Shown piece by piece: positions 53,469 through 64,000 of a stretch of 64,000 bases of DNA (position 1 is the first letter of the stretch; every line of letters starts with the position of its first letter). The stretch covers positions 372,001 through 436,000 of the forward strand of contig NZ_AP031575.1 of assembly GCF_040436405.1 (NCBI RefSeq), in the 5' to 3' direction. The notes under the pieces are model-generated. The model had not been told where the DNA came from and ran no database searches. It saw only the letters and a program-made list of their open reading frames with translations. Made by a program: the position numbers and the translations under genes. Source of the stretch: Marinomonas sp. THO17. GTDB taxonomy: Bacteria > Pseudomonadota > Gammaproteobacteria > Pseudomonadales > Marinomonadaceae.

Positions 53469-54323
53469 ATGGCGTTATCAAAAAACCATCACAGTTACTG
53501 GCAGTCTTTGCCGCTTAGCTTGGTACTTTTAGGCTTTCTCGTTTTTCCTATAGGCGTGATGCTCGTGGTTAGCTTTTGGGATTACAATGAATACTCTTTG
53601 CTACCCGACTTTATTTTTGATAATTACGAGTTTTTATTAACCTCAAATGTGACGTTAAAAGCTTACTTACAAACCTTAAAATATGCCTTTTTAACTTGGT
53701 TGTTTACCTTTGGAATCGGTTTTACCCTTGCCTATTTTTTAGCCTTTCATGTGCGTACACAAAAAATGCAAACGGTATTGTTTTTACTCTGTACTGTGCC
53801 GTTTTTCACTTCGAATATTATTCGTATGATTTCTTGGATTCCGCTACTTGGTCGAAATGGCTTGGTGAATTCCGCATTACAGACAGGCGGTTTCATTGAT
53901 CAGCCAGTGGATTGGCTGCTTTATAGTGACTTTGCCATTATTCTTGCTTATGTCCATCTCTATACCATGTTTATGGTGGTGCCTATTTTTAACAGCATGA
54001 TGCGAATTGACCCTAATCTTGTGGAAGCGGCTTTGGATGCAGGAGCCGCACCTTGGCAAATTATGAAAGACATTATCCTGCCCTTATCAAAGTCCGGCAT
54101 CATGGTCGGTAGTATCTTCGTGTTTACTTTGGTGATGGGGGATTTTATTACCGTCAAAATTATGGGGGGCGGTATTAAAGCCAATGTTGCCACGCTGATT
54201 TATAACGAAATCTCTTTACTTCAGTATCCTGCCGCTGCCGCTGGTGCCATTGTCTTGCTGATTACGGTGTTAATGATGTTGATGATTCTGTTTCGTTTAG
54301 TGGATGTCCGCAAGGAGCTTTAA
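53469..54323 (+). CDS. ABC transporter permease 1, PotB-like
   Basis: 284 aa from ATG 53469; the open frame begins upstream at 53364 but overlaps the binding-protein gene and lacks a ribosome site. Six hydrophobic helices are visible. The EAA loop, LVEAALDAGAAPWQIMKDIILPL, is conserved and docks on the ATPase. Ends in VDVRKEL just before permease 2. Confidence 0.9.
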   Translation: MALSKNHHSYWQSLPLSLVLLGFLVFPIGVMLVVSFWDYNEYSLLPDFIFDNYEFLLTSNVTLKAYLQTLKYAFLTWLFTFGIGFTLAYFLAFHVRTQKMQTVLFLLCTVPFFTSNIIRMISWIPLLGRNGLVNSALQTGGFIDQPVDWLLYSDFAIILAYVHLYTMFMVVPIFNSMMRIDPNLVEAALDAGAAPWQIMKDIILPLSKSGIMVGSIFVFTLVMGDFITVKIMGGGIKANVATLIYNEISLLQYPAAAAGAIVLLITVLMMLMILFRLVDVRKEL

Positions 54324-54324
54324 A

Positions 54325-55134
54325 ATGAATAAACGACCTTTAAGCTTCTACTTTTTGGCCGCTTTCTTTGGCATTTTTATTTTGTTTCTTTATGGCCCAA
54401 ATATCACCATTGCTATTTTGTCTTTTCAAGGCGCCGATGGTGGCCTAACTTTTCCTATGCGTGGTGTATCCTTACATTGGTTTGCGCAATTATTGGAGCG
54501 TCAGGCGGTGGGAGATTTCGCTAGTGCTTTAGTGCGATCATTAGTCTTAGGTGCCATGGTGATGGTATGTACAGTGATTTTTTCTTTGCTGGCCGGCCTT
54601 GCCTTTCGTAAACGCTTTGCTGGCAGTAGTGTGATTTTTTACCTTACTCTTGCAAGTTTAATTTTACCTTCAATTTTAGTGAGTCTCGGCATTGGTCTCA
54701 TGTTTGATCGCTTGGGGTTAACACCAGAGTGGTTTAGTTCTGGCTTCGGAGCGCATCTTACATGGACCTTGCCGTTCGGCTTGCTCATTATGTTCGCCGT
54801 GTTTAACCGATTTAATCCAAGTTATGAGATGGCTTCTGCGGATTTAGGAGCCACCTCTTGGCAAACATTTCAATTTATTCTATTGCCTTTACTGGCACCA
54901 AGCCTGACAGGCATAGGCTTATTTGGTTTTACCTTAAGCTACGATGAGTTTGCTCGAACTCTGATGACATCCGGGAGCTTAAACACTTTGCCACTGGAAT
55001 TGTTTGCCATGACCACCAATGTGACTTCTCCTGTATTGTATGCCTTGGGAAGCGTGACGACTTTAGTGTCATTTGGCGTCATCCTTATCACATTAATATT
55101 GGTAAAACAGTTAAGCCCAAGCTCGAAAAAATAA
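54325..55134 (+). CDS. ABC transporter permease 2, PotC-like
   Basis: 269 aa from ATG 54325 with AAGGAG upstream, 1 base after permease 1. Six helices and the EAA loop MASADLGATSWQTFQFILLPL are present. It pairs with permease 1 to form the membrane channel of the transporter. Confidence 0.9.
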   Translation: MNKRPLSFYFLAAFFGIFILFLYGPNITIAILSFQGADGGLTFPMRGVSLHWFAQLLERQAVGDFASALVRSLVLGAMVMVCTVIFSLLAGLAFRKRFAGSSVIFYLTLASLILPSILVSLGIGLMFDRLGLTPEWFSSGFGAHLTWTLPFGLLIMFAVFNRFNPSYEMASADLGATSWQTFQFILLPLLAPSLTGIGLFGFTLSYDEFARTLMTSGSLNTLPLELFAMTTNVTSPVLYALGSVTTLVSFGVILITLILVKQLSPSSKK

Positions 55135-55233
55135 AATCGCTTTTGCAACCTGCTTCAACTTTGTCGTCATTAAGACCACTTTAAACGCTTTATTTGCATG
55201 GATTGAAAAGCTGAATAGATTGAGGATGATTAG

Positions 55234-55938
55234 ATGACCATTGCGATTATTAACCCCAACGCATCCCATTTTATGACCAAGCAAATGCAGGCGTCTTGCT
55301 CTAACCTAGCTTTACAGAATGAGACCTTGTGGTTTGAATGTGAGAAAAGTCCAGCCAGTATAGAAGGGCATAGTGATGGCATATACGCAGCTTATCATTT
55401 GCTGGAAAAAGTTCGCCAATTGGAAAATTCTGCCACACCACCTAAGGCCTATGTGATTGCTTGCTTTGATGATACGGGTTTGGATGCCGCGCGAGAAATT
55501 ACCGCTTCTCCAGTGATTGGCATTGGTGAAGCGGCCATGCACGCAGCAAGCTTTATTAGTCAGAATTTTTTGGTCATGACAACCTTACAAAGATCTGTTG
55601 GTATTCTGGAGCGTAATCTTGATCATTATGGTTTAAGGGTTCGATGTGCTGGGGTGGCGGCATCGGGATTGCCTGTTTTATCTCTTGATGCGGATGAGAA
55701 GAGTTACGACATTGTGAAGCAAGCAGCGCATAAGATGTTACAGGCGAAAAAAGCCGATGCCTTGGTGCTAGGTTGCGGTGGTATGAGTCATTGGGTGGAC
55801 GCGTTACAACAAGACTTGGGTTTGCCAGTTTTAGATGGGGTGCGCATTGCCATCAGCTTTGCTGACAGTTTTATTGGTTTAAAATTATCGACTAGTAAGG
55901 TGTTGGGTTATGCCTGGCCTGAGGCAAAGACATCTTGA
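55234..55938 (+). CDS. Asp/Glu/hydantoin racemase family protein
   Basis: 234-aa protein of the aspartate/glutamate racemase superfamily. It starts IAIINPNAS (substrate phosphate/carboxylate loop) and has the first catalytic cysteine in IACFDDTGLDAARE and the second in LVLGCGGMSHW. Members act on hydantoins, amino acids or maleate-type acids. Placed 100 bases after the ABC operon, it may handle the imported compound, which is an inference from context. A strong hairpin follows. Confidence 0.85.
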   Translation: MTIAIINPNASHFMTKQMQASCSNLALQNETLWFECEKSPASIEGHSDGIYAAYHLLEKVRQLENSATPPKAYVIACFDDTGLDAAREITASPVIGIGEAAMHAASFISQNFLVMTTLQRSVGILERNLDHYGLRVRCAGVAASGLPVLSLDADEKSYDIVKQAAHKMLQAKKADALVLGCGGMSHWVDALQQDLGLPVLDGVRIAISFADSFIGLKLSTSKVLGYAWPEAKTS

Positions 55939-56031
55939 TGAAGACATTTAAAATAGGAAGTTAGGATAACTGGTCATAGTGGTTTAATTTTACTCTTACG
56001 CAAAGCTATTATTTAAAGACTGAAATCTAAG

Positions 56032-56069
56032 GGGGAGAGTGATATTTTGTTCTTAATATCACTCTCCCC
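56032..56069. terminator. Bidirectional terminator between converging racemase and DUF2202 genes
   Basis: Perfect 14-bp stem GGGGAGAGTGATAT / ATATCACTCTCCCC with a 10-base loop. Confidence 0.85.
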
Positions 56070-56077
56070 ACTTCTTA

Positions 56078-56605
56078 TTATTGATGTCGGCTTAATCCTT
56101 TTTCAAAAGCGGATAAATGATTTTTCGAAGCCTGCATCAGTTTAGTAAAAGTGCTCTTAATGTCGTCATTGTCAGCTTGTTCTAGCAAAGGATTCTTCAG
56201 GAAAGAATCGTACATGGCAATGTTATCAATCTCGGCTTGGACACCGATTGCAAAGGCATCTTTAAGTGATTTTGGCAGCTCTACATGGTTTGCCGAGTTA
56301 TCATGAGGGATAGGGATACTGTGATTGTTATAAACTTCTTTTAGCCATTTTATGTGTGTTTCTTCAGATCTAATGATGTTGCTAAACGGGCGTTGCTCAC
56401 CAAATTTATCCATAATCAGTTCATACTCGGAACGCGCTAAATATTCATCCTGTATTGCGTAATCCAACATTTGTTGAATAGACGGTGATTTATTTTGTTT
56501 TGCCGCATCAGCACCAAATGATCGATCACTTGCATTAACGACATTAACGACATTAAAGGCAGCAAAGATGATCGCTATTGCCATGCATATTACATACTTA
56601 GTCAT
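56078..56605 (-). CDS. DUF2202 ferritin-like domain protein, exported
   Basis: 175-aa protein. The N-terminal hydrophobic signal VICMAIAIIFAAFNVVNVVNA ends at a likely cleavage site. Four-helix ferritin-like pattern with metal-ligand candidates: AIQDEYLARSEYELIM, RSEETHIKWLKEVY, GVQAEIDNIAMYD and SKNHLSAFEKGL. Two E-x-x-H type pairs fit a di-iron site. It would be periplasmic; a role in metal or redox handling is plausible but unproved. Confidence 0.83.
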   Translation of the reverse strand: MTKYVICMAIAIIFAAFNVVNVVNASDRSFGADAAKQNKSPSIQQMLDYAIQDEYLARSEYELIMDKFGEQRPFSNIIRSEETHIKWLKEVYNNHSIPIPHDNSANHVELPKSLKDAFAIGVQAEIDNIAMYDSFLKNPLLEQADNDDIKSTFTKLMQASKNHLSAFEKGLSRHQ

Positions 56606-56929
56606 ATGTATTTCCTCGATTGGGATTTATTTTGAACTCTTTATATTAGAATAGTTTAATATATTGGGTGTGCTATCTAACAATGGGTAAATTAAGGTAA
56701 AGCCAAGCAGTGAAATGATCTGAATGTGGCTTAATTTGAGGCTCACTCTTGCCTTGATAGGCCGTTTCTCTGATAAGACTGATGCCCAGAAGACTTATTC
56801 GCACCTTCCTTAAGCTGATGATAGGCATGTGATCTCTTGAATCATTCATTTGCACATTACTTTTTTTCAATGTAAATACAGGCACTTTTGCTATAGTAAG
56901 CTCGCTTAAATATTTGTGAGGTAGTAAGG
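56606..56929. other. 324-bp region upstream of metH
   Basis: Intergenic between the divergent DUF2202 and metH genes. AT-rich near the DUF2202 gene. A TATAGT at about 56893 could be a -10 for metH, with no clear -35. No cobalamin-riboswitch B12 box was recognised. The leftward open frame 56673-56885 has no ribosome site and is not called. Confidence 0.4.
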
Positions 56930-59900
56930 GTGTCTAAATCGCTTTCGTATTCTGTTCTTGAGCAGCGTCTATCAGAAAATGTGTTGATCCTAGATGGTGC
57001 AATGGGAACCATGATTCAAGCTTATAAGCTTGAAGAACAGGATTATCGAGGCGAACGTTTTGCGGACTGGCAGAGCGATTTAAAAGGCAATAATGATTTG
57101 TTGTCGATCACTCAGCCTAAGATCATTAAAGAGATACACGCTAAGTATCTTGAAGCGGGTGCTGACATTATAGAAACCAACACCTTTAACGCCAATGCTA
57201 TTTCCATGTTGGATTATCACATGGAAGCCTTAAGCTACGAATTAAATTTTGAATCTGCTCGCTTAGCCCGTGAAGCCGCTGATGAATTTACAGCAAAAAA
57301 TCCAGCCAAGCCGCGATTTGTGGCTGGTGCTGTTGGTCCTACCAGCCGAACTTGTACCATATCTCCAGATGTAAACGATCCCGGTTTTCGTAATATTCAT
57401 TTTGATGAATTGGTAGAAGCTTATACTACGGCTGTTGATGGCTTGATTAAAGGTGGGGTCGATATTCTCTTGATCGAAACCATTTTTGATACCTTGAACG
57501 CGAAAGCTGCTATTTATGCTGTACTGGATTATTTTGAGAAAACCGGTGTGCGCTATCCCATCATGATTTCCGGCACCATTACAGATGCGTCTGGTCGTAC
57601 CTTATCAGGTCAAACCACCGAGGCTTTTTGGAATTCCATCGCTCATGCTAAACCCATTTCAGTTGGTCTCAACTGTGCCCTCGGTCCAAAAGACTTACGT
57701 CAGTACGTTGAAGAAATGTCGCGTATTGCTGATACCAAGGTTTCCGCCCACCCGAATGCAGGTTTGCCTAATGCTTTTGGTGAATACGATGAGTCTCCAG
57801 AAGAAATGCTGGAAGAAATTCAAGGTTGGGTGGATTCCGGCTTCTTAAATATCATTGGTGGTTGTTGTGGCACCGCCCCAGAGCACATTGAGACCTTTGC
57901 CAAGGCGTTTGCAGATGCAACACCACGTGTGATTCCTGACATCGCAAGAGAATGTCGTTTGTCTGGTCTTGAGCCCTTTAATATTGGTGCCGATGCCTTG
58001 TTTGTCAATGTGGGGGAGAGAACCAATGTCACGGGTTCCGCCATGTTTAAGCGCTTAATCAAGGAAGGGGATTTTGATACCGCCTTGGATGTGGCGCGTC
58101 AACAGGTTGAGAATGGGGCGCAAATTATCGACATCAATATGGACGAAGGCATGTTGGATTCGCAAGCGGCCATGGAACGCTTTTTAAAGTTGATCGCTTC
58201 TGAGCCAGACATTTCTCGTGTGCCTATCATGTTGGACTCCTCGAAATGGGAGATTCTTGAAGCCGGTTTAAAATGGATTCAAGGCAAAGGTGTGGTGAAC
58301 TCCATCAGCATCAAGGAAGGTGAAGAGAAGTTTAAAGAACAAGCTCGTAAACTGATGAAATACGGTGCCGCTGTGATTGTTATGGCGTTTGATGAAGTCG
58401 GCCAAGCGGATACTCGTGAACGTAAAATTGAAATTTGTCGTCGTTCTTATCGCATCTTGGTTGACGAAGTGGGTTTTCCGCCAGAAGACATTATTTTTGA
58501 CCCTAATATCTTCGCTATTGCCACAGGGATTGAAGAACACAACCGATATGCCTTGGATTTTATCGAGGCGACTGGTGACATTACTCGTGAATTGCCTTAT
58601 GCCAAGGTATCCGGTGGGGTATCCAACGTATCTTTCTCATTCCGTGGTAACAATCCGGTGCGTGAAGCCATTCATGCTGTTTTTCTATACCATGCCATCA
58701 AGCAAGGTATGACTATGGGGATTGTCAACGCAGGTCAGCTTGCTCTGTATGAGGACATTCCTTTGAAATTACGTGATGCGGTGGAAGACGCCGTATTAAA
58801 TCGTACCCCTGATGCCACGGATAACCTATTAGCCATTGCCGGAGAATTTGCGGGTACAGGAGAAGCTGCTGAGAAAGAAACGCAAGAATGGCGTGCTTTG
58901 CCAGTGGCTGAACGTTTATCTCATGCTTTAGTGAAAGGTATCACGGAGTTTATTGACGAAGATACAGAAGAAGCCCGCTTGGCTTATGATCGCCCTTTGG
59001 AAGTGATTGAAGGGCCATTAATGGATGGTATGGGCGTGGTTGGCGATTTGTTTGGCTCTGGCAAAATGTTCTTGCCGCAAGTGGTTAAATCGGCGCGAGT
59101 GATGAAAAAAGCCGTGGCTTACTTGATGCCTTTTATAGAAGAAGAAAAAGCCCGTAATCAAGATTCTGCTTCCTCCAGCAATGGTAAGATTGTTATGGCC
59201 ACAGTAAAAGGCGATGTTCACGATATTGGTAAAAACATCGTCGGAGTCGTATTACAGTGTAATAACTTTGAAGTGATCGATTTAGGCGTCATGGTGCCAT
59301 CGGAAACCATTTTGCGTACTGCTAAGGAAGAAGGTGCAGACATGATAGGTTTGTCTGGTTTGATCACGCCATCATTAGATGAAATGGTTCACGTGGCCAA
59401 AGAGATGGAACGCCAAGGCTTTGATTTACCTGTGATGATAGGTGGCGCAACCACTTCAAAAGCGCATACCGCGGTGAAGATTGAGCAAAACTACAAACGC
59501 AATCAAGTGGTGCACGTTACTAACGCATCCCGCAGTGTTGGGGTGGCGAGTTCGTTATTAAGCCTAGACAATGAGCGTCGTCAACGATTTATTGATGAGG
59601 TGCAGGCTGATTACGAAAAAACCCGTATTCGTTATAAAGACAGAGCCAAAGCTGGTCGTCGCGTGAGTATTGATAAGGCGAGACAAAATAAGCCGCCAGT
59701 CACCTTTGATAAGCAAGTCGTCAAACCAAATCAGCTAGGTCTGACTGTGCTCAGTGAGCAAGATATCGACCTAGGGAAGGTGAAAAATTATATTGATTGG
59801 ACGCCATTCTTCCAAACCTGGGAGTTGGCTGGCGCTTATCCGCGAATTTTGACGGATGAAGTGGTCGGAGAAGAAGCCACGCGAGTTTATCAAGACGCTT

Positions 59901-60664
59901 TAGTCATGCTGGATAAGGTGATTGCTGAGGCCAGTTTACAGGCAAGAGCCGTGGTGGGCTTGTTCCCTGCTAATCAAGTGAATCATGACGATATCGAGAT
60001 TTACTCTGATGAATCGCGCAGTGAGGTTGTGGAAACCTTATCCTTTTTACGTATTCAAAACGAGTTAACGGCTCCGGGCAAATACAATCATAGCTTGGCG
60101 GATTTTGTCGCGCCGAAAGAATCTGGTGTTGCCGATTACATGGGGGCCTTTGCTTGTGCAGCTGGGTTTGGTATTGAACCTCTGGTTGAGCAATATGAAG
60201 CGGATCATGATGATTATAATTCCATCATGATAAAAGCCGTTGCAGACCGCTTGGCAGAAGCCACTGCCGAGTACCTGCATGAGAAAGTACGTAAAGAGTT
60301 ATGGGGTTATGCGCCACAGGAAAACTTGAGCAATGAAGAGCTAATTAAAGAGAAATATCAAGGTATCCGACCTGCACCGGGTTATCCTGCTTGTCCTGAT
60401 CATACTGAAAAGAGCAAATTGTGGGATTTATTAGGCGCGAAAGAAAGTATTGGCATGGAGCTAACCGAAAGCTTTGCTATGTTACCGACTGCGGCAGTAA
60501 GTGGCTGGTATTTCGCGCACCCAGATTCAACCTATTTTGGTGTTGGTAAGATTGGTCCAGATCAGGTTGAAGAGTACGCCGAACGTAAAGGCATGAGCAA
60601 AGATGAGGCTGAGCGTTGGTTAGCGCCAAACTTAGGATACGATCCTGAAGACGATCGAGTGTAA
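56930..60664 (+). CDS. metH: Cobalamin-dependent methionine synthase
   Basis: 1,244-aa MetH, transferring a methyl from methyl-THF via cobalamin to homocysteine. Zinc-binding homocysteine domain with C249, C312 and C313 (GGCCGT), folate domain from about 340, and B12-binding domain with H764 in [10 protein letters not shown]. The C-terminal activation (AdoMet) domain holds [12 protein letters not shown] at about 1145. GTG start with AAGG upstream. Full length, no break seen. The adjacent cobO gene fits a shared need for cobalamin. Confidence 0.97.
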   Translation: MSKSLSYSVLEQRLSENVLILDGAMGTMIQAYKLEEQDYRGERFADWQSDLKGNNDLLSITQPKIIKEIHAKYLEAGADIIETNTFNANAISMLDYHMEALSYELNFESARLAREAADEFTAKNPAKPRFVAGAVGPTSRTCTISPDVNDPGFRNIHFDELVEAYTTAVDGLIKGGVDILLIETIFDTLNAKAAIYAVLDYFEKTGVRYPIMISGTITDASGRTLSGQTTEAFWNSIAHAKPISVGLNCALGPKDLRQYVEEMSRIADTKVSAHPNAGLPNAFGEYDESPEEMLEEIQGWVDSGFLNIIGGCCGTAPEHIETFAKAFADATPRVIPDIARECRLSGLEPFNIGADALFVNVGERTNVTGSAMFKRLIKEGDFDTALDVARQQVENGAQIIDINMDEGMLDSQAAMERFLKLIASEPDISRVPIMLDSSKWEILEAGLKWIQGKGVVNSISIKEGEEKFKEQARKLMKYGAAVIVMAFDEVGQADTRERKIEICRRSYRILVDEVGFPPEDIIFDPNIFAIATGIEEHNRYALDFIEATGDITRELPYAKVSGGVSNVSFSFRGNNPVREAIHAVFLYHAIKQGMTMGIVNAGQLALYEDIPLKLRDAVEDAVLNRTPDATDNLLAIAGEFAGTGEAAEKETQEWRALPVAERLSHALVKGITEFIDEDTEEARLAYDRPLEVIEGPLMDGMGVVGDLFGSGKMFLPQVVKSARVMKKAVAYLMPFIEEEKARNQDSASSSNGKIVMATVKGDVHDIGKNIVGVVLQCNNFEVIDLGVMVPSETILRTAKEEGADMIGLSGLITPSLDEMVHVAKEMERQGFDLPVMIGGATTSKAHTAVKIEQNYKRNQVVHVTNASRSVGVASSLLSLDNERRQRFIDEVQADYEKTRIRYKDRAKAGRRVSIDKARQNKPPVTFDKQVVKPNQLGLTVLSEQDIDLGKVKNYIDWTPFFQTWELAGAYPRILTDEVVGEEATRVYQDALVMLDKVIAEASLQARAVVGLFPANQVNHDDIEIYSDESRSEVVETLSFLRIQNELTAPGKYNHSLADFVAPKESGVADYMGAFACAAGFGIEPLVEQYEADHDDYNSIMIKAVADRLAEATAEYLHEKVRKELWGYAPQENLSNEELIKEKYQGIRPAPGYPACPDHTEKSKLWDLLGAKESIGMELTESFAMLPTAAVSGWYFAHPDSTYFGVGKIGPDQVEEYAERKGMSKDEAERWLAPNLGYDPEDDRV

Positions 60665-60690
60665 AGTAATTCCAACGAGAGAGAGGCGGC

Positions 60691-61299
60691 ATGGCTAAGG
60701 TTATTAAGGATTCAGAGCAGCATAAAAATCGCATGCAAGCCATCAAAAAGCATGTTGATAAACGCATTGCTAAGGCACAAGAAGATAAGGGTACCTTTGT
60801 TCTGTTAACGGGCAATGGCAAAGGCAAATCCAGTTCCGCTTTAGGTATGGTGGCTCGTGCGCTAGGCCACGGTATGAAAGTGGGTGTGGTGCAATTTCTC
60901 AAAGGGGAATGGAATACCGGGGAAATAGATTTCTTTCGTCAGCAAGATAAAGTTCGCTGGGAAATTATGCCGTCTGGTTTCACTTGGGAAACGCAAAATC
61001 GTGACGCCGACATTTTATCTTCAGAACAAGCTTGGTCTCAGGCAGAAGAGATGCTGAAAGATGAAAGCTTCGACCTTGTGGTCCTAGATGAATTAACCTA
61101 CCTATTACATTATGAGTATCTCGACGAAGGGAAAGTCTTGGAGGCTTTGATGGCACGGCCTGACAGCCAACATTTAGTGGTAACAGGACGTGGCGCTTCT
61201 GATGCTCTTGTTGAGCTTGCTGATACGGTTAGCGAAATAAAAGAAGTGAAACATGCTTTTAAACGTGGCATTAAAGCGCAGAAAGGTTTGGAATTTTAA
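60691..61299 (+). CDS. cobO: Cob(I)yrinic acid a,c-diamide adenosyltransferase
   Basis: 202-aa CobO/BtuR-type enzyme that adenosylates corrinoids. The P-loop LLTGNGKGKSSSALGM (about residues 38-53), VGVVQFLKGEWNTGE, the LVVLDELTYLL Walker B-like segment and GRGASDALVELADTVSE are typical. GAGAGAGG precedes the ATG, 26 bases after metH. It supports adenosylcobalamin supply or salvage beside MetH. Confidence 0.93.
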   Translation: MAKVIKDSEQHKNRMQAIKKHVDKRIAKAQEDKGTFVLLTGNGKGKSSSALGMVARALGHGMKVGVVQFLKGEWNTGEIDFFRQQDKVRWEIMPSGFTWETQNRDADILSSEQAWSQAEEMLKDESFDLVVLDELTYLLHYEYLDEGKVLEALMARPDSQHLVVTGRGASDALVELADTVSEIKEVKHAFKRGIKAQKGLEF

Positions 61300-61407
61300 T
61301 CAAAATTAGATTCTTTATCTAATTTAATGAGTTTATTTAGGTGAATATACTCTTCTCTCGCTGATATCATTTGTTTTTTTATATTCGTCAGAAATTTGAG
61401 GTGAGAT

Positions 61408-61761
61408 ATGTCTTCTATCGAACGTTTAGAAGTGGGTCAACGTATGAGTCGCATTGTGAAACACAATGGCACCATATATTTATGTGGCCAGGTCGCAGCA
61501 GATGCGAATGCTGGCATTACTGAGCAGACGCAAACCATGTTGGACAAAGTCGAGTCCTTGCTAGTGCAGGCTGGCTCAGATAAAGAACACATTCTATCAG
61601 CGACAGTCTACATTCGTGATATGAAAGATTTTGCAGCGATGAATGCCGTTTGGGATGCTTGGGTGCCAGAGGGGCATGCTCCTGCTCGTGCATGTGTTGA
61701 GGCAAGAATGGCTCGTCCTGAGTTGCTGGTTGAAGTGTCCGTTGTTGCTTCAGAAAAGTAA
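61408..61761 (+). CDS. RidA-family protein
   Basis: 117-aa YjgF/YER057c/UK114-family protein. It has [36 protein letters not shown] and [17 protein letters not shown], with the conserved arginine in ARACVEA. RidA enzymes clear reactive enamine/imine intermediates. The C-terminal glutamate of the catalytic type is replaced by SVVASEK, so it may belong to a Rid1-7 subgroup without deaminase activity. GAGGTGAG precedes the ATG. Confidence 0.88.
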   Translation: MSSIERLEVGQRMSRIVKHNGTIYLCGQVAADANAGITEQTQTMLDKVESLLVQAGSDKEHILSATVYIRDMKDFAAMNAVWDAWVPEGHAPARACVEARMARPELLVEVSVVASEK

Positions 61762-61780
61762 TATTGGATTAACTATTATC

Positions 61781-62275
61781 TTAATTGCGTTTCACGATAA
61801 CATCATTTTCGACCAAAGCATTGCTTAATACGCGAATGGTTCTTGCCATATCACGAGACAGGTTCATTAATAAAATGCCGAAGTCGAAAGGGTGATTGTC
61901 GTGGAAGTCGCTGAACAATTGGCTAGATATTTCTAATAACAAGCTGTCTTCTAATGCGTATAAGCTGCCTGCTCGTTCGTGTAGAGCAATCATAGAGACA
62001 AAACCTATGGCTTCGCCAAATTTAACAGTACGAGTGCGTGTCCTTTTTTCATTATGTTGTTTGTAAAAGTCTAACGACCCGTGTAGCACGGTATGAAAAC
62101 TATTACCTTGGCCACCATAAGAAAAAATTTCTTCTCCTTCCATGACTCGATGAATGACGCCATTTTCTAATAAATATTGGATGCCCGTTTCAGATAAAGC
62201 ACCAAAAATAGAACCTTTTTTTAGTTCTGCAGGTGAAATATCGTATTCAGACTCTGTTGCTAAGACGGTATGCAT
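61781..62275 (-). CDS. Cyclic nucleotide-binding domain protein
   Basis: 164-aa protein with a single cNMP-binding beta-roll: IFGALSETGIQYLLENG, EGEEIFSYGGQGNSFHTVLHGSLDFY and FGEAIGFVSMI. The phosphate-binding cassette lacks the standard RTA arginine, and there is no helix-turn-helix, so it is not a CRP-type regulator. Function unknown. It converges on the RidA-like gene with 20 bases between. Confidence 0.75.
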   Translation of the reverse strand: MHTVLATESEYDISPAELKKGSIFGALSETGIQYLLENGVIHRVMEGEEIFSYGGQGNSFHTVLHGSLDFYKQHNEKRTRTRTVKFGEAIGFVSMIALHERAGSLYALEDSLLLEISSQLFSDFHDNHPFDFGILLMNLSRDMARTIRVLSNALVENDVIVKRN

Positions 62276-62582
62276 AATTTCCTCCCGTCAATTTTCTCTC
62301 TCTTATATTTCTTCGGCCACTTCAATCAAAACTGAATAGTCGATCTGTTACTAGCTATTATCGACATTGTCCCCAAATATCACTAAGGGCTTTTTGTTTG
62401 AACTGGTAACACTTTTGTTTTTCTAGTTAACACATTATGCGGCTTTGTAAGCGTCAGTGATCTTGTGTGGAACTTATTCTATGTAAAGTCGCACCTTGAG
62501 TAACTTGTATGCGATAATGGGGCCAACTTTTTGCTACTTAGAGCAATTTTTATTATTTTCTGATTAAGAGTGGAAGAATACT
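62276..62582. other. 307-bp divergent region before the ABC-F gene
   Basis: No gene seen. It must hold the divergent promoters of the cNMP-domain gene and of the ABC-F gene. I found no convincing -10/-35 pairs or inverted repeats. Confidence 0.35.
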
Positions 62583-64000
62583 TTGTTAACGACAGCCAAT
62601 ATCACCATGCAATTTGGTGCAAAACCTTTATTTGAAAACGTGTCTGTTAAATTCGGCGAAGGCAAACGCTATGGACTGATAGGTGCGAATGGTTGTGGTA
62701 AATCCACTTTTATGAAGATTCTTGGCGGTGATTTGGAGCCAAGTTCAGGTAATGTTTCAAAAGATCCCAACGAGCGTTTAGGTAAATTGAAGCAGGATCA
62801 ATTTGCCTATGAAGACTATTCTGTTATTGATACCGTTATTATGGGGCACACAGAGCTTTGGGCCATTAAGTCGGAGAAGGACGCTATTTATGCTAAGCCT
62901 GAAATGACTGAAGAAGATGGTTTGCGCGCAGGGGATTTGGAAGCGGAATTTGCTGAAATGGATGGTTATACTGCTGATGCTCGTGCCGGAGAGCTTTTGC
63001 TGGGTGTGGGTATTCCGACAGAACAGCACTATGGTTTAATGAGTGAAGTGGCGCCAGGATTGAAACTTCGTGTATTGTTAGCACAGGCTTTGTTTTCCGA
63101 TCCAGATATCTTGTTGCTGGACGAGCCAACCAACAACTTGGACATTAATACCATTCGATGGCTAGAAGGTGTGTTGGTAGAACGTACCTGTACCATGATC
63201 ATCATTTCCCATGACCGTCATTTTTTGAATTCAGTCTGCACCAATATGGCCGATTTGGACTATGGTGAATTGCGTTTGTTCTCAGGTAACTATGATGAGT
63301 ACATGACGGCTGCCACACAGGCTCGTGAGCGTTTGTTGGCAGACAACGCCAAGAAGAAAGCGCAAATCAATGAGCTGAAATCTTTTGTCAGTCGTTTCTC
63401 GGCAAACGCGTCGAAATCTAAGCAGGCGACTTCTCGTGCTAAGCAAATAGACAAGATTCAATTAGAGGAAGTGAAGCCTTCCAGTCGTCAAAATCCCTTC
63501 ATTCGCTTTGAGCAAGAAAAAAAGCTGCACCGTTTGGCATTACAGGTTGAGAACCTTGCTAAATCCTACGATGAGAGGATTTTCAGTGATCTTAATATGA
63601 TGGTAGAAGTCGGTGAACGTATTGCCGTTATTGGTCCAAATGGCATTGGTAAATCGACCTTGCTGAAATGTTTAGTGGGTGATACAGAACTGACTAAAGG
63701 TGAGGTGAACTGGTCTGATAACGCCAATATTGGTTACTACGCTCAGGATCATGCTCATGAATTTGAGAAAGATATGGATCTTTTGCAATGGATGGGGCAG
63801 TGGGGTCAAGAGGGTGACGATGAGCAAGTCATTCGCGGTACTCTTGGGCGTTTGTTGTTCTCCCAAAACGATATTAAAAAGTCAGTGAAAGTCTTGTCTG
63901 GTGGTGAACAAGGGCGTATGTTGTTTGGCAAACTGATGCTGCAAAAGCCAAATGTTCTGGTTATGGATGAACCGACTAACCATATGGATATGGAGTCGAT
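62583..64000 (+). CDS. ABC-F family ATPase (YbiT-like), 5' part
   Basis: Begins at TTG 62583 (GTGGAAG upstream) and runs off the window, 472 codons so far. Two ABC domains without membrane segments: first P-loop [10 protein letters not shown], Walker [13 protein letters not shown] and IISHDRHFL; a basic linker helix ([20 protein letters not shown]); second P-loop [10 protein letters not shown], signature LSGGEQGRM and [10 protein letters not shown]. The first signature is degenerate ([10 protein letters not shown]). These ribosome-associated proteins help translation or resistance. The YbiT subtype is likely. Confidence 0.9.
   Translation, partial: MLTTANITMQFGAKPLFENVSVKFGEGKRYGLIGANGCGKSTFMKILGGDLEPSSGNVSKDPNERLGKLKQDQFAYEDYSVIDTVIMGHTELWAIKSEKDAIYAKPEMTEEDGLRAGDLEAEFAEMDGYTADARAGELLLGVGIPTEQHYGLMSEVAPGLKLRVLLAQALFSDPDILLLDEPTNNLDINTIRWLEGVLVERTCTMIIISHDRHFLNSVCTNMADLDYGELRLFSGNYDEYMTAATQARERLLADNAKKKAQINELKSFVSRFSANASKSKQATSRAKQIDKIQLEEVKPSSRQNPFIRFEQEKKLHRLALQVENLAKSYDERIFSDLNMMVEVGERIAVIGPNGIGKSTLLKCLVGDTELTKGEVNWSDNANIGYYAQDHAHEFEKDMDLLQWMGQWGQEGDDEQVIRGTLGRLLFSQNDIKKSVKVLSGGEQGRMLFGKLMLQKPNVLVMDEPTNHMDMES

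Noticed and set aside
56673..56885. Leftward 70-aa open frame upstream of metH
   Set aside because: No ribosome site, no protein-like pattern, and it lies in the promoter region of metH.
56606..56929. Cobalamin riboswitch before metH
   Set aside because: No B12-box-like sequence or supporting stems were recognised; the leader may be too short.

Overview
The window looks like a chromosomal segment of a marine gammaproteobacterium, most likely of the Oceanospirillaceae and Marinomonas-like. This is inferred from the housekeeping gene order (dapA-bamC-purC, lolC-lolD, a DUF2062 gene, comEC-exbB-exbD-lpxK-ycaR-LMW-PTP-murB-murI, pepN), the moderate GC content, and the metH-cobO pair and methylated-amine genes. 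No rRNA, tRNA, CRISPR array or integrase was seen.

Layout. 1-25 kb is ordinary backbone. It carries lysine and purine synthesis, outer-membrane biogenesis (BamC, LolCD, LpxK), peptidoglycan precursors (MurB, MurI), a patatin-like lipase, a stand-alone KAS III enzyme, Pgm, a PLP enzyme, NadK, a GlpG rhomboid, PepN and a coiled-coil lipoprotein. 25.2-41.4 kb is a strongly rearranged accessory block (see below). 41.6-43.8 kb has two outer-membrane barrel genes and a LysE-type exporter. 44.6-56 kb is a catabolic island: an MFS transporter, a four-gene operon resembling the heme-dependent oxidative N-demethylase / dimethylamine monooxygenase system (GcvT-like, DmmA-like, reductase, DUF3445), a divergent GntR regulator, a PotABCD-like ABC transporter with a Tat-signal binding protein, and an Asp/Glu/hydantoin racemase. 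56-64 kb returns to backbone: a DUF2202 ferritin-like protein, MetH, CobO, a RidA-like protein, a cNMP-binding protein and a YbiT-like ABC-F ATPase cut by the window end.

The accessory block is a reservoir of CdiA-type (contact-dependent inhibition / filamentous haemagglutinin) C-terminal toxin-immunity modules with no cdiB and no intact cdiA in the window. I count eight toxin tails, each followed at once by a small gene in the immunity position, plus a toxin-less CdiA scrap. Recognisable toxins are an EndoU-like RNase, a WHH/HNH-type nuclease (with a SUKH immunity protein), another probable nuclease (immunity of possible SUKH type) and an ADP-ribosyltransferase-like toxin. The last is present as one full and one truncated copy, each followed by a 235-aa putative immunity protein and a convergent NADAR (YbiA-like) gene. 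Two near-identical Y1/REP-associated tyrosine transposase elements, each 1,264 bp, sit directly upstream of toxin tails. Short motifs matching the ends of these elements recur at or near most module borders. Together this suggests a toxin-cassette reservoir shaped by a Y1 (HUH) transposase and by homologous recombination with CdiA-coding DNA. The pairing of an ART-like toxin with a putative ADP-ribose-removing NADAR enzyme, as a possible second antidote, is the most interesting biological proposal here.
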